DNA from: Streptosporangium amethystogenes
GTDB taxonomy: Bacteria > Actinomycetota > Actinomycetes > Streptosporangiales > Streptosporangiaceae
Length of the DNA stretch: 64,000 nt
Direction: 5' to 3'
NCBI RefSeq assembly: GCF_000721075.1
Contig: NZ_JOEQ01000011.1
Location: forward strand, 62,001 to 126,000
Made by a program: the position numbers and the translations under genes. Positions 23,759 through 31,966 of this stretch are shown here, piece by piece (position 1 is the first letter of the stretch; the number at the start of each line of letters is the position of its first letter). The notes below the pieces were generated by a model that did not search any database, had not been told where the DNA came from, and saw nothing but the letters and a program-made list of their open reading frames with translations.

Positions 23759-24547
23759 GTGAGCGCGGATGATGAACCGCCGGATACGGGCATGAATCTT
23801 GAGATGAAGGTGAAGACAGTGCTCAACCGACGGACAGCGCAGACGTTCGTGGAGCTGGCCGACACGCTGGTGGTCGGCTTCGACGTCATCGACTTCCTGC
23901 AGACGCTGGCTGAGCGCTGCGTGGATCTCCTCGACGTCGACGCCGCCGGCATCCTGCTGGCCGACCCACGCGGATCTTTGACCCTGGTGGCGGCCTCCAC
24001 CGAACAGGCCCGCCTGCTGGAGCTGTTCCAGCTGCAGGACGAGGAGGGTCCCTGCCTGGACTGCTACTACAGCGGGCAGCCGGTGACCTGCTCGGACCTG
24101 GCCGCCCACCCGCAGCAGTGGCCGCGTTTCGCGGCAGAGGCTCACCGGGCCGGCTTCGCCGCGGTCCAGGCCTTCCCGCTGCGGCTGCGCGACCAGGTAC
24201 TGGGAGCGATGAACCTGTTCAGCGCCACCACCAAGGCCGCCTCCCTCGACCATGCCTCCCTGGCCCAGGCGCTGGCGGACGTGGCCACCATCGGCATCAC
24301 CCATGAGCGCACCCTGCGCCAGCATCAGCTCGTCACCGAGCAGTTGCAACACGCTCTCAACAGTCGCATCGTCATCGAACAGGCCAGCGGCACGCTCGCT
24401 GAGCGCGGCCAGATTCCCATCGCTGAGGCGTTCGCCCTGCTGCGCGCTTATGCCCGCAACCACAACCAGCGACTGTCGGCCGTGGCCCGCCAGGTGATCA
24501 ACCAGGACGCGGTCGTGGCCGAGCTGCTCACCTCCGCCTCGTCGTAG
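23759..24547 (+). CDS. GAF-ANTAR regulator 2
   Basis: The 262-residue protein has the same architecture as its upstream neighbour: GAF (FVELADTLVVGFDVIDFLQT to LGAMNLFSAT) then ANTAR (ALNSRIVIEQASGTLAERGQ with LLRAYARNHNQRL). GAF residues DEEGPCLDCYYSG include two cysteines that could sense redox or bind metal; this is inference. GTG 23759 follows AGGA at 23745; ATG 23792 is an alternative that loses little. It is likely the last gene of a STAS/GAF-ANTAR/GAF-ANTAR operon and converges on a frameshifted STAS gene. Confidence 0.87.
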   Translation: MSADDEPPDTGMNLEMKVKTVLNRRTAQTFVELADTLVVGFDVIDFLQTLAERCVDLLDVDAAGILLADPRGSLTLVAASTEQARLLELFQLQDEEGPCLDCYYSGQPVTCSDLAAHPQQWPRFAAEAHRAGFAAVQAFPLRLRDQVLGAMNLFSATTKAASLDHASLAQALADVATIGITHERTLRQHQLVTEQLQHALNSRIVIEQASGTLAERGQIPIAEAFALLRAYARNHNQRLSAVARQVINQDAVVAELLTSASS

Positions 24548-24908
24548 GCGGCGACGTTCAAGCGGCCGGTTGGTGGTCCCGGGCCTTCGACGATGGTGAA
24601 GGAGGACTCCAAACGGGTCAGGCGCAAAAGCCGCTGGACGAGGGGCGGAAGTGCGGCGAGACGGAGAGGGATCATGGCGGTGTTCGCGTGGCCTTTGATC
24701 GCGATGAGAGCGCTCAGGCCACGGGCGTCCAAGAAGGTGACGGCACTGAGGTCGAGGATCAGTTGGCCGGTGGCGTCGTCGATGAGCCGGGCGAGGTAGG
24801 CGTGCAGGGGGACGCGGTGGCCAGGTCCACCTCGCCACCGATCTCGACCACGGTGTGGTCGTCGGAGTAGTCGTGCACGGGGCGGATGGCCAGATGAAAT
24901 GGACCCAT
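24448..24908 (-). pseudogene. STAS-domain gene disrupted by a one-base frameshift
   Basis: From ATG 24908 (AGGGAGA ribosome site) the frame reads MGPFHLAIRPVHDYSDDHTV, then VEIGGEVDLATASP, and goes off. The rest of a STAS domain continues in another frame as PLHAYLARLIDDATGQLILD, then LSAVTFLDARGLSALIAIKG. The switch occurs at a run of five C residues on the coding strand (24807-24811). A sixth C would join the halves perfectly as ATASPLHAYLARL. The gene is therefore a recent pseudogene, a slippage-dependent gene or a sequencing error. The C-terminus overlaps the convergent GAF-ANTAR gene by about 100 bases. Confidence 0.72.
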
Positions 24909-25234
24909 GCGTGTCTCCCTGATGCATCACCGAAAGGACGCGAGGTCAGGACGGCCCAGGGAGATGGCGATGTACGAAACATGCCAAATACGATAAACGC
25001 GACTTTATGTAGTGTTTCAAATGCACTCTGTGGTGCATGGCGTGGCGTCCCGCGAAACCAGCCCTGTCTGGAGTCGATCGCCGACAGAGGATCGCAGGGA
25101 CAGGCGGCGCCGTTCTGCGGTAACGGTGAACACCGCATCCATCCGGCTGAGTCCTCCGCCGGGGCGGGACAGCCCCACCGCGTACCCGCGAGTGGCCCCG
25201 ACCGGCATGGTCGGGGCCGCTCGCCGGGGAGGTG
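24909..25234. other. AT-enriched intergenic region with promoter-like and inverted-repeat sequences
   Basis: This 326-base gap lies between two minus-strand units. On the minus strand TTGAAA (25015-25020) and TTTATC 17 bp further form a promoter-like pair for the STAS gene. A perfect inverted repeat abuts it at 25021-25038. No gene is seen. Confidence 0.4.
25021..25038. promoter_or_regulatory. Inverted repeat, possible operator
   Basis: ATGCAC-N6-GTGCAT, perfect 6-bp arms, directly upstream of a minus-strand promoter-like pair facing the frameshifted STAS gene. The cognate regulator is unknown. Confidence 0.4.
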
Positions 25235-26494
25235 TCAGGTCTCCACGCCGATGTGCACCGGACCGGCGTCCGGCCTGACCGCGGCGAGGACGCTCGTCGG
25301 GACGCGGAACACCCGGCCGGGGGCCGCCGGCCACCACAGCCGCTTCCGTGCGACGACCCTCCCCTCCTGCCGGAGAACGATCCGGGGGAACGGGATGTAG
25401 CGGTCGCTCCACAGCAGCAGGCGGTGACGGGCCGGGGCCCGATCCTTCGGGCGGAAGATCTCTGGTGCCACCCAGCGGAAGGGCGCGTCGGCGATGAGCC
25501 GCACCTGTTCGGCCGGTGCGCTCCTGCCGCGCAACCAGGCGAGGACGGAGCGCGCGACATGGGCGCCGTCGATCGCCGCGATGTCTGCGGTGTCGACCGG
25601 GTGGAGCAGGTTGCCCACGGCGAACACGCCCGGCCTGTCGGTACGTAGCGCGTTGTCGACCAGCGGGCCGTTCGTGCCGGGGTCCATGGCGATTCCCGCC
25701 GCGCGTACCAGCTCGTGGTCGGGGATCCAGTCGCCGGTGAGGACGAGCGTGTCGCACTCGACGACCCGCCTGGCGCCGGTGTCGAGGTCCTCGATCTCGA
25801 CGGCCCGCAGTTCCGGGCGGCCGATGACCCTCGTCACCCGGGTACGGGTGGCGACCCTGGTACGGAAGAGGATCCGGCCGGGGATGCTGAACAGCGAGTA
25901 GGAGTCCGGCCGGGGATACTCGGTGGTCATCAGGACGGTCCGGCAACCGGCCTCGCGCAGGGTCAGCGCGGCCGACCAGCTGACCAGCTCGGCGCCGACG
26001 ACGACGGCTCTCTTCCCGACCTTCCCGTGCTGCAGGTGGACGAGATTCTGCAGGTGCCCGGTGGTGTAGACGCCGTGGGCGCGGTCTCCGGGGATGAGCC
26101 GGGCCGGTCGGGGGCGTTCCCGGGCACCGGTCGCCAGGATGACGGCCCGCGCCTCGACCCGGACGCGACCCTGCGGGGTGGTGGCCTCGATCGTCCGGTC
26201 ACCGGCCCAGTTCGTCACGGTGGCGTTCGTCAGGATCTTCGCACCGGCGGCCTCGGCCTGCCGGACGAGCCTCCTGGCGTAGGCGGGACCGCTCATGAAG
26301 CGCCACATGTCCCTGATCCCGTAGCCGGGATGGTCGCTGTGCCGGGGGATGCCTCCGGCCGTGCTCTCCCGGTCGAGGACGAGGACGTCACCGTTGATCC
26401 TCGGCGCGAGTTCACGGGCGGCGCTCAGCCCGGAGGGGCCGGCGCCGATGATGACGACGGCCGGGGTGAGGGTGGTGATGTCACCTGATGTCAT
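25235..26494 (-). CDS. FAD-dependent oxidoreductase, GlpB/opine-oxidase-like subunit
   Basis: The protein has 419 residues. FAD-binding VVIIGAGPSGLSAARELAP is followed by VILATGARERPRPARL, KRAVVVGAELVSWSAAL and VFAVGNLLHPVDTADIAA. This matches the NAD(P)/FAD oxidoreductases encoded beside GlpA-type dehydrogenases and opine or D-amino-acid oxidases. The last 100 residues (FPRIVLRQEGRVVARKRLWW) form an extra beta-rich domain. It overlaps the previous gene as ATGA. Together with the GlpA-like protein it probably makes a heteromeric membrane-associated dehydrogenase passing electrons to quinone; that pairing is inferred. Confidence 0.85.
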   Translation of the reverse strand: MTSGDITTLTPAVVIIGAGPSGLSAARELAPRINGDVLVLDRESTAGGIPRHSDHPGYGIRDMWRFMSGPAYARRLVRQAEAAGAKILTNATVTNWAGDRTIEATTPQGRVRVEARAVILATGARERPRPARLIPGDRAHGVYTTGHLQNLVHLQHGKVGKRAVVVGAELVSWSAALTLREAGCRTVLMTTEYPRPDSYSLFSIPGRILFRTRVATRTRVTRVIGRPELRAVEIEDLDTGARRVVECDTLVLTGDWIPDHELVRAAGIAMDPGTNGPLVDNALRTDRPGVFAVGNLLHPVDTADIAAIDGAHVARSVLAWLRGRSAPAEQVRLIADAPFRWVAPEIFRPKDRAPARHRLLLWSDRYIPFPRIVLRQEGRVVARKRLWWPAAPGRVFRVPTSVLAAVRPDAGPVHIGVET

Positions 26495-27909
26495 CGGCCG
26501 GCCTCCAGCGGTGCGTGGCGCTGCTCGCAGGTGCTCTCGCCCCTGCTCTCCAGCAGCTTCTTGACCTCGGCGCCGCAGAAGAACCCCTGGCAGCGCCCGT
26601 TCATCGCCCGGGTGCGACGGCGCAGCCCCTCCAGGGTGGCCGGTGGGATCGGTGACCGGAAGGTGTCGCGGACCTCGCCGGCGGTCACCCGCTCGCAGAA
26701 GCAGACCACCTTGCCGTAGGCGGGGTCGGCGGCGATCCGGGCGGCGTCCTGGTACGGGCGGGTGAACGCCTCCCCGAGGTTGGGCATGCGGGGCGGCTCC
26801 GGCAGGTTCTCCCGTGGTACGAGCGCCAGCCCGGCGTCGCGGACGAGGCCGGCGACGTGTTCGGCGATGGCGATGCCGGCGGTCAGGCCGGTCGAGCGGA
26901 TCCCGCCGACCAGCACGTAGCGCCGCCCGGCGTCGGCCTCGATGAGGTAGTCGGGGTGGTCGCTCGCCGCGCGCAGGCCCGCGTAGGTCGCGGTGACCTC
27001 CTCACGCAGCAGGTCGGGCATCAGCTTCTCGCCCTTGCCCAGCAGGAACTCCAGTCCCTTCTCCGAGGTCCCGGTGTCGGTGCGGTCGACGAGGTCCTCG
27101 GCGGTGGGGCCGAGCAGCACGTTGCCGTAGACGGTGGGGCTGATCAGCACGCCCTTGCCGCGCGAGCTGGGCACCGGCAGAATGATCTTGTTGACCATCG
27201 GGCGGGCGAGCTTGTCGTAGACCAGCAGCTCGCCGCGGCGCGGCGTGACCGTGAACCGGTCGTGGCCGAACAGCCGGTCGACGACGTCGGCGCCGAGCCC
27301 GGCCGCGTTGACCACCCAGCGGGCGGACACGTCCCCGCCGGAGGCGCGCAGCACCGTGCGGTCGCCGAGGTCCTCGACCGAGGTGACCGCCCGGTTCAGC
27401 AGCAGCGTCACGCCGCGGCCGACCGCGTCCGTGGCCAGGGCGAGGTTGGTGGTCCAGGTGCAGATGATCGACTCGTCCGGAACGGTCAGGCCGCCCAGGG
27501 CGCCTTCCCCCAGGTGGGGAAGGTGCCGGTACACCTCCTCGGGGCCGACGATCTCCGTCTTGCCGTACCCGTTCTGCTCCGCCTTCCGGCGCAGGCCCGG
27601 CAGCGCGTCGAGCTCCTCGGCGGTCCAGGCCACCAGCAGCGCGCCGGTGTGCTCGACCGGGATGCCGGTCAGCTCGGCGTACTCCGACAGCAGGTGGTAC
27701 CCCTCACCGACCAGGCGGGATTCGAGGGTGCCTGGCTTGGCGTCGAAACCGGTGTGCAGGATGGCGGTGTTCGCCTTGCTCGTGCCGTCACCGACGTCGT
27801 TCCTGGCGTCGAGCAGCGCGACGCTCAGCTCGTAGCCGGCCAGCTTCCTGGCGATGGCCGAGCCGACGATGCCGGCACCGATCACCGCCACGTCGAACGT
27901 GGTGTTCAT
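26491..27909 (-). CDS. GlpA-like FAD dehydrogenase with C-terminal [2Fe-2S] BFD domain
   Basis: The 472-residue protein begins FDVAVIGAGIVGSAIARKLA. It has the glycerol-3-phosphate dehydrogenase/DAO fold: GTSKANTAILHTGFDAKPGT, RWVVNAAGLGADVVD, VTPRRGELLVYDK and the C-terminal GGIRSTGLTAGIAIAEHV. The last 90 residues form a Fer2_BFD domain with Cys ligands in VVCFCERVTAGEV and NGRCQGFFCGAEV. This is anaerobic GlpA/YgaF-type architecture. It overlaps both neighbours by four bases. The substrate may be glycerol 3-phosphate or a related phosphorylated polyol made by the adjacent FGGY kinase. Confidence 0.88.
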   Translation of the reverse strand: MNTTFDVAVIGAGIVGSAIARKLAGYELSVALLDARNDVGDGTSKANTAILHTGFDAKPGTLESRLVGEGYHLLSEYAELTGIPVEHTGALLVAWTAEELDALPGLRRKAEQNGYGKTEIVGPEEVYRHLPHLGEGALGGLTVPDESIICTWTTNLALATDAVGRGVTLLLNRAVTSVEDLGDRTVLRASGGDVSARWVVNAAGLGADVVDRLFGHDRFTVTPRRGELLVYDKLARPMVNKIILPVPSSRGKGVLISPTVYGNVLLGPTAEDLVDRTDTGTSEKGLEFLLGKGEKLMPDLLREEVTATYAGLRAASDHPDYLIEADAGRRYVLVGGIRSTGLTAGIAIAEHVAGLVRDAGLALVPRENLPEPPRMPNLGEAFTRPYQDAARIAADPAYGKVVCFCERVTAGEVRDTFRSPIPPATLEGLRRRTRAMNGRCQGFFCGAEVKKLLESRGESTCEQRHAPLEAGR

Positions 27910-29339
27910 CGTGTTCCCTCCCGCGCCAGGGTGGCGTGTACCGCCTCCGCCCAGCGGGAGCGGAAGTCGGCCGCCTGATCGGCGGACCATCGGGGTTCGT
28001 AGGTCGTGCTGGGCTCCCACGGGTCGATCGCGTCCGCGAGGGAGAGCGACGGGTCGAGCGAGGCGCGGGCCAGCGCCACCGCCCCCATCGGGGTGGCGTG
28101 CTGGGAGGGGTAGACGTCGATCGGGATCCGCATCAGGTCGGCGACCGCCTGCATGAGGACCGCGCTCCGGGTGAGCCCGCCGTCCACCCGCAGCCGGGTC
28201 AGCGGCTGCCCGAGGTCGGCGGCGACGAGATCGCCGAGTTCGGCGACCTGCGCCGCGATCCCCTGCAGCACGGCGAGCACGAGGTGCCCGGAACCGGTGG
28301 AGAGGGTCAGCCCGGAGAACGAGGCCTTGGCGTCGGGACGCCACCAGGGGGCCGCCAGGCCGGCCAGCGCCGGCACGCACAGCACCCCCTCGGCGTCCGC
28401 CGCCGCGACCACGTCCAGGTCCGCGGCGCTGCGGATGAAGCCGAGATCCTGGATCCACCGTACGGCGGAGGCGGCCGTGTAGACCTGGCCGTCGAAGCAG
28501 TACGAGGTCTCCCCCCGGACCCGCCAGGCGACCGAGGCGGCCAGATGGGCGGTGGAGCGCACGGCGGAGGTGCCGGTGTTGGCCAGCAGGAACGCACCGG
28601 TGCCGAAGGTGCACTTGGCCTCTCCGGCGTTGAGGCAGTTCTCGGCGAGCAGGGCGGCCTGCTGGTCGACCACGAGTCCGCCGACGGGGACGTTCCCGCC
28701 GAACGCGGAGGTGCGGCCGACCACCTCGTCACAGGAGACGATGCGCGGCAGGCGCTCGGTGCCGAGCCCGAACAGCTCCAGCAGCTCCGGGTCCCAGTCG
28801 CCGTCGTCGAGCCGGGTGACCAGCGACCGGCTGGCCGTGGCGACGTCCGTGACGAACTCCCCGGTCAGATGGTGGATGATCCAGGAGTCGGAGGTGGTGA
28901 CCACCCCCTCCCCCGTCACGTTCCGGCGTAGCCAGGCCATCTTTGGGGCGGAGAAGTACGGGTCCAGGATCAGCCCGGTGGTCGCGGCGATCCGGTCCTT
29001 GAACTCCTCCAACTCCGCGCAGATGCTCTCCGAGCGGCGGTCCTGCCACACGATGGCGGCCGAGAGCGGTTCCCCCGTGGCGGGGTCCCACGCCAGGACG
29101 GTCTCGCCCTGGTTCGCCAGCGTGACGGCGTCGATCCGCACCCCGGCCCGCGCGACGGCCTGGCGGCCGGCATTGAGCACCGAGTCGAGCAGCTCCCGGG
29201 GGTTCTGCTCGACCCCGCCTCCGGGCAGGTAGGTGGGGCGGACCGGGAGCTCGGCGAGGCCGAGCACCTCACCGCGGGCGTCGACGACGATCGCCTTGGT
29301 GCCGGATGTTCCCTGATCTATCGCCAGTACGGTGGTCAC
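27906..29339 (-). CDS. FGGY-family carbohydrate kinase (glycerol kinase-like)
   Basis: The 477-residue protein starts VTTVLAIDQGTSGTKAIVVD, the phosphate-1 motif of FGGY kinases. It contains IVWQDRRSE, DSWIIHHLTGEFVTDVATAS, VDQQAALLAENCLNAGEAKC with the glycerol-kinase-like TFGTGAFLL, and RVDGGLTRSAVLMQAVADL. Glycerol kinase is the nearest characterised relative, but the gene neighbourhood has an amino-acid-type permease, not GlpF, so another polyol or amino-polyol is possible. GTG 29339 overlaps the permease stop as GTGA, which defines the start. Confidence 0.87.
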   Translation of the reverse strand: MTTVLAIDQGTSGTKAIVVDARGEVLGLAELPVRPTYLPGGGVEQNPRELLDSVLNAGRQAVARAGVRIDAVTLANQGETVLAWDPATGEPLSAAIVWQDRRSESICAELEEFKDRIAATTGLILDPYFSAPKMAWLRRNVTGEGVVTTSDSWIIHHLTGEFVTDVATASRSLVTRLDDGDWDPELLELFGLGTERLPRIVSCDEVVGRTSAFGGNVPVGGLVVDQQAALLAENCLNAGEAKCTFGTGAFLLANTGTSAVRSTAHLAASVAWRVRGETSYCFDGQVYTAASAVRWIQDLGFIRSAADLDVVAAADAEGVLCVPALAGLAAPWWRPDAKASFSGLTLSTGSGHLVLAVLQGIAAQVAELGDLVAADLGQPLTRLRVDGGLTRSAVLMQAVADLMRIPIDVYPSQHATPMGAVALARASLDPSLSLADAIDPWEPSTTYEPRWSADQAADFRSRWAEAVHATLAREGTR

Positions 29340-30883
29340 CGTCGCTGAGTCCCCTCCACGTGCTTGCCCTTGGTCGTACCCGAGGCGTCGACGGTCAGCT
29401 CCGCGTCGATGGAGTGCATGTCCGGCATCACCAGCCCCTTGGTGCCCCGGGTGAACAGCAGGTAGGCGAAGTACACGGCGCCGAGGGCGAGCATGAGGAG
29501 CACGTAGACCCACGACTCCAGGAACGAGGAGTCACGGAAGAGCAGCAGCTCGAACACGAGCCAGATCAGCGCGACGACGATCACCGGGATCTCCCAGCGG
29601 CCCAGGGCGAACCCCTTGCTCGGCGGCAGCGACTTCCGCTTGACCACGTACAGGATGACGGTGCCGGTGTAGATGATCGCCGGCAACAGGGTGGCGGCGG
29701 CGAACAGGCCGAAGAGGGCGTCGGTCCGGGTGGAGAAGACCGCCAGGATCAGCTCGCCGATGACGAACATGAAGATGGTGGCGTTCAGCGGGGTGCCGAA
29801 GCGCGGGGAGACCTTGTGCAGGCCCTGCCAGCCGGGGAAGCGCCGGTCGCGGGACATCGCCCAGACCAGCCGCACACCGGTCATCAGGATCACCATGCCG
29901 CAGGCGAAGATCGCGATGACCACCAGCACGAGCAGCGCCGTACCCACGACGGGGCCGAGCGACCGGCTGATCACGTCCGCGACCGGGGTTCCCGACTTGG
30001 CCAGCTCGACCGGGTCGCCGGCGAGCAGGGTGACGGCGATGAGGAACAGGAAGCCGAGCACACCGGAGGCGAGAACCGCCTGCCACATGGCGCGGGGGAC
30101 GACCCGGGCCGGGTCCTTGGTCTCCTCGGCGAGGTTGGCCGCCGACTCGAAACCGACGATGGTGAACGCGCCGAGCAGGAAGCCGAGCATCCACGGACCG
30201 GCCGAGGTGAGGGTGCCCAGGCTGAGGTAGCCCTCGGACGGGACGGCGCCGGTGCTGAACAGGTTGGCGAAGTTGACTTCCTTGGCGACGAATCCCACGA
30301 TCAGCAGCAGCAGGACGAGGGCGATCATGCCGATCAGCTCCGCCGTCACGGCGAAGTTGTTGACCCGCTCGGTCCACTTGGTGGAGAGCCCGACCAGCAG
30401 CGCCTGGCACAGGATGACCACACCGGTGATCACCCAGGCGTTCAGTGCGGTGCCCTCGTAGCTCAGCAGCACGGGCATCACGGTGGAGGCGATGGTGTAG
30501 TCCACCGCCACGACCACGACACCGAGGAACGAGAACGAGACCCAGCCGATGATCCAGCCGAGCACGGGGTTGGCCAGCCGGGACATCCACTGGTAGGAGT
30601 AGCCGGTCACCGGGATACGGGCGGCCAGCGAGCCGAAGATGAAGGCGACGGCGAGCTGGCCGACGATCACGAGCGGCCAGGTCCAGATACCCGCGGGGCC
30701 CGAGGTGTTCAGCACCGAGCCGTAGGTGGTGAAAATGCCGGTGGCGATCGAGACGAAGGCGAATGCCACGGCGAACGAGGCGAAACGCCCAGTGCCCCGC
30801 TTCATCGCCTGCTTGTAACCGAATTCCTCGACACTTGCGCCGCTCTCCTGATTGCCCGGCGCTGGTGGTGAATACTGGGTCAT
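29336..30883 (-). CDS. APC-family amino acid/amine permease
   Basis: The 515-residue product has 12 predicted membrane helices. The N-terminal block FGYKQAMKRGTGRFASFAVA, with FAFVSIATGIFTTYG following, is the consensus TM1 region of the amino acid-polyamine-organocation superfamily; FESAANLAEETKDPARVVPR is the conserved loop after TM6. Closest subgroups carry GABA, ethanolamine or choline-like amines. The next three genes (kinase and two oxidoreductases) overlap one another in tandem. The operon therefore probably imports an amino-group-containing compound or polyol that is phosphorylated and then oxidised. Confidence 0.87.
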   Translation of the reverse strand: MTQYSPPAPGNQESGASVEEFGYKQAMKRGTGRFASFAVAFAFVSIATGIFTTYGSVLNTSGPAGIWTWPLVIVGQLAVAFIFGSLAARIPVTGYSYQWMSRLANPVLGWIIGWVSFSFLGVVVVAVDYTIASTVMPVLLSYEGTALNAWVITGVVILCQALLVGLSTKWTERVNNFAVTAELIGMIALVLLLLIVGFVAKEVNFANLFSTGAVPSEGYLSLGTLTSAGPWMLGFLLGAFTIVGFESAANLAEETKDPARVVPRAMWQAVLASGVLGFLFLIAVTLLAGDPVELAKSGTPVADVISRSLGPVVGTALLVLVVIAIFACGMVILMTGVRLVWAMSRDRRFPGWQGLHKVSPRFGTPLNATIFMFVIGELILAVFSTRTDALFGLFAAATLLPAIIYTGTVILYVVKRKSLPPSKGFALGRWEIPVIVVALIWLVFELLLFRDSSFLESWVYVLLMLALGAVYFAYLLFTRGTKGLVMPDMHSIDAELTVDASGTTKGKHVEGTQRR

Positions 30884-30986
30884 GGACCTACAACTCCTGT
30901 GTTTCCTGTCAGATGGTGCATCGGCGTGCTGGTCCGAGCCGGGTGGCGTTGCCGCGCCACCCGGCTCCTTCGACGGTCGGGAACGT

Positions 30987-31784
30987 TCAAGAGAGCACGA
31001 TCACCCCGTCCCCGCGGGTGATCGCGTCCTGGATGCCGGAGGGTGGCTCCGCCTCGGTGATGAGACCGCCGAGCTCGCCCAGCTCGGCGACCCGGTGCCG
31101 GGCGACCAGGCCGAACTTGCTTGAGTCTGCGAGTACGTACGAACGCGTGGCGTTCCTGAGGATGATCTTCCGGACCGCGATCTCGTCCAGGTAGTAGTCG
31201 GTCAGGCCGGCCGCGGCGTCGACGCCGCCCGACCCGAGGAAGGCGACGTCCGGGTTCAGGTCCGCGAAGAACGCCTGGGCCACCGAGTTCGAGAGCGCGA
31301 GGTCTCCGCCGCGCAGCCTGCCCCCGCAGACGAGGACCTCGATGCCGGGCCGCTCGGAGAGTTCCGCCGCGACCAGCAGGGAACACGTGGCCACGGTCCC
31401 GCTGAAGTCGAGTGGCAGGGCGCGGGCGACCTGGACGGCGGTGGTTCCCACGTCGATCACCACGGTCTGGCCGGGGTGCACCAGCCCGGCGGCGGCACGG
31501 CCGATGCGCGTCTTGGCGTCCGCGGCGGTCCCGGTGCGTTCGGCGAAGGGAGCCTCCTCGCCGGCGGCCTGCCCGAGCATGATGGTCGCGCCCCCGTGCA
31601 CACGCGACAGCTTCCCCAGGCGCTCAAGCGCCACGAAGTCACGGCGGATCGTCTCCGCCGACACGCCGAGCTCGTGCGCGAGGCCGTCGGTGCTGACGAC
31701 GCGGGAGATCCGCAGTGCCTCCCCGATGCGCGCATGCCGCTCAGCGGGCAGCACGACTGCCCGCTTCTGTGGAAGTTTGTGCAT
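30987..31784 (-). CDS. DeoR-family transcriptional regulator
   Basis: The 265-residue protein has an N-terminal HTH, ERHARIGEALRISRVVSTDG then LAHELGVSAETIRRDFVALE, followed by the DeoR sugar-phosphate-binding domain (VVIDVGTTAVQVARAL, VAFLGSGGVDAAAGLTDYYL, YVLADSSKFG). Such repressors sense phosphorylated sugars or polyols, in line with the FGGY kinase in its operon. It is the first gene, about 100 bases upstream of the permease. It probably represses its own operon; no clear palindrome was found in the 180-base promoter region. Confidence 0.92.
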   Translation of the reverse strand: MHKLPQKRAVVLPAERHARIGEALRISRVVSTDGLAHELGVSAETIRRDFVALERLGKLSRVHGGATIMLGQAAGEEAPFAERTGTAADAKTRIGRAAAGLVHPGQTVVIDVGTTAVQVARALPLDFSGTVATCSLLVAAELSERPGIEVLVCGGRLRGGDLALSNSVAQAFFADLNPDVAFLGSGGVDAAAGLTDYYLDEIAVRKIILRNATRSYVLADSSKFGLVARHRVAELGELGGLITEAEPPSGIQDAITRGDGVIVLS

Positions 31785-31966
31785 GCATGAGGGGAATTAT
31801 GCTTTGGTGTGGTGATCGCGTCAATACATTGCGCTATCGGGGTGGAAATCTTTACCGAGGTCCCCGTCTGACGGCGGGCGATGTGAGGCCCGCTGACCTC
31901 GGCTCATAAGCGGACCATAAGGTGTTGGAAGGACTCTCGCCGGGTGGTCGCCCCGGGCGTTCCCGG

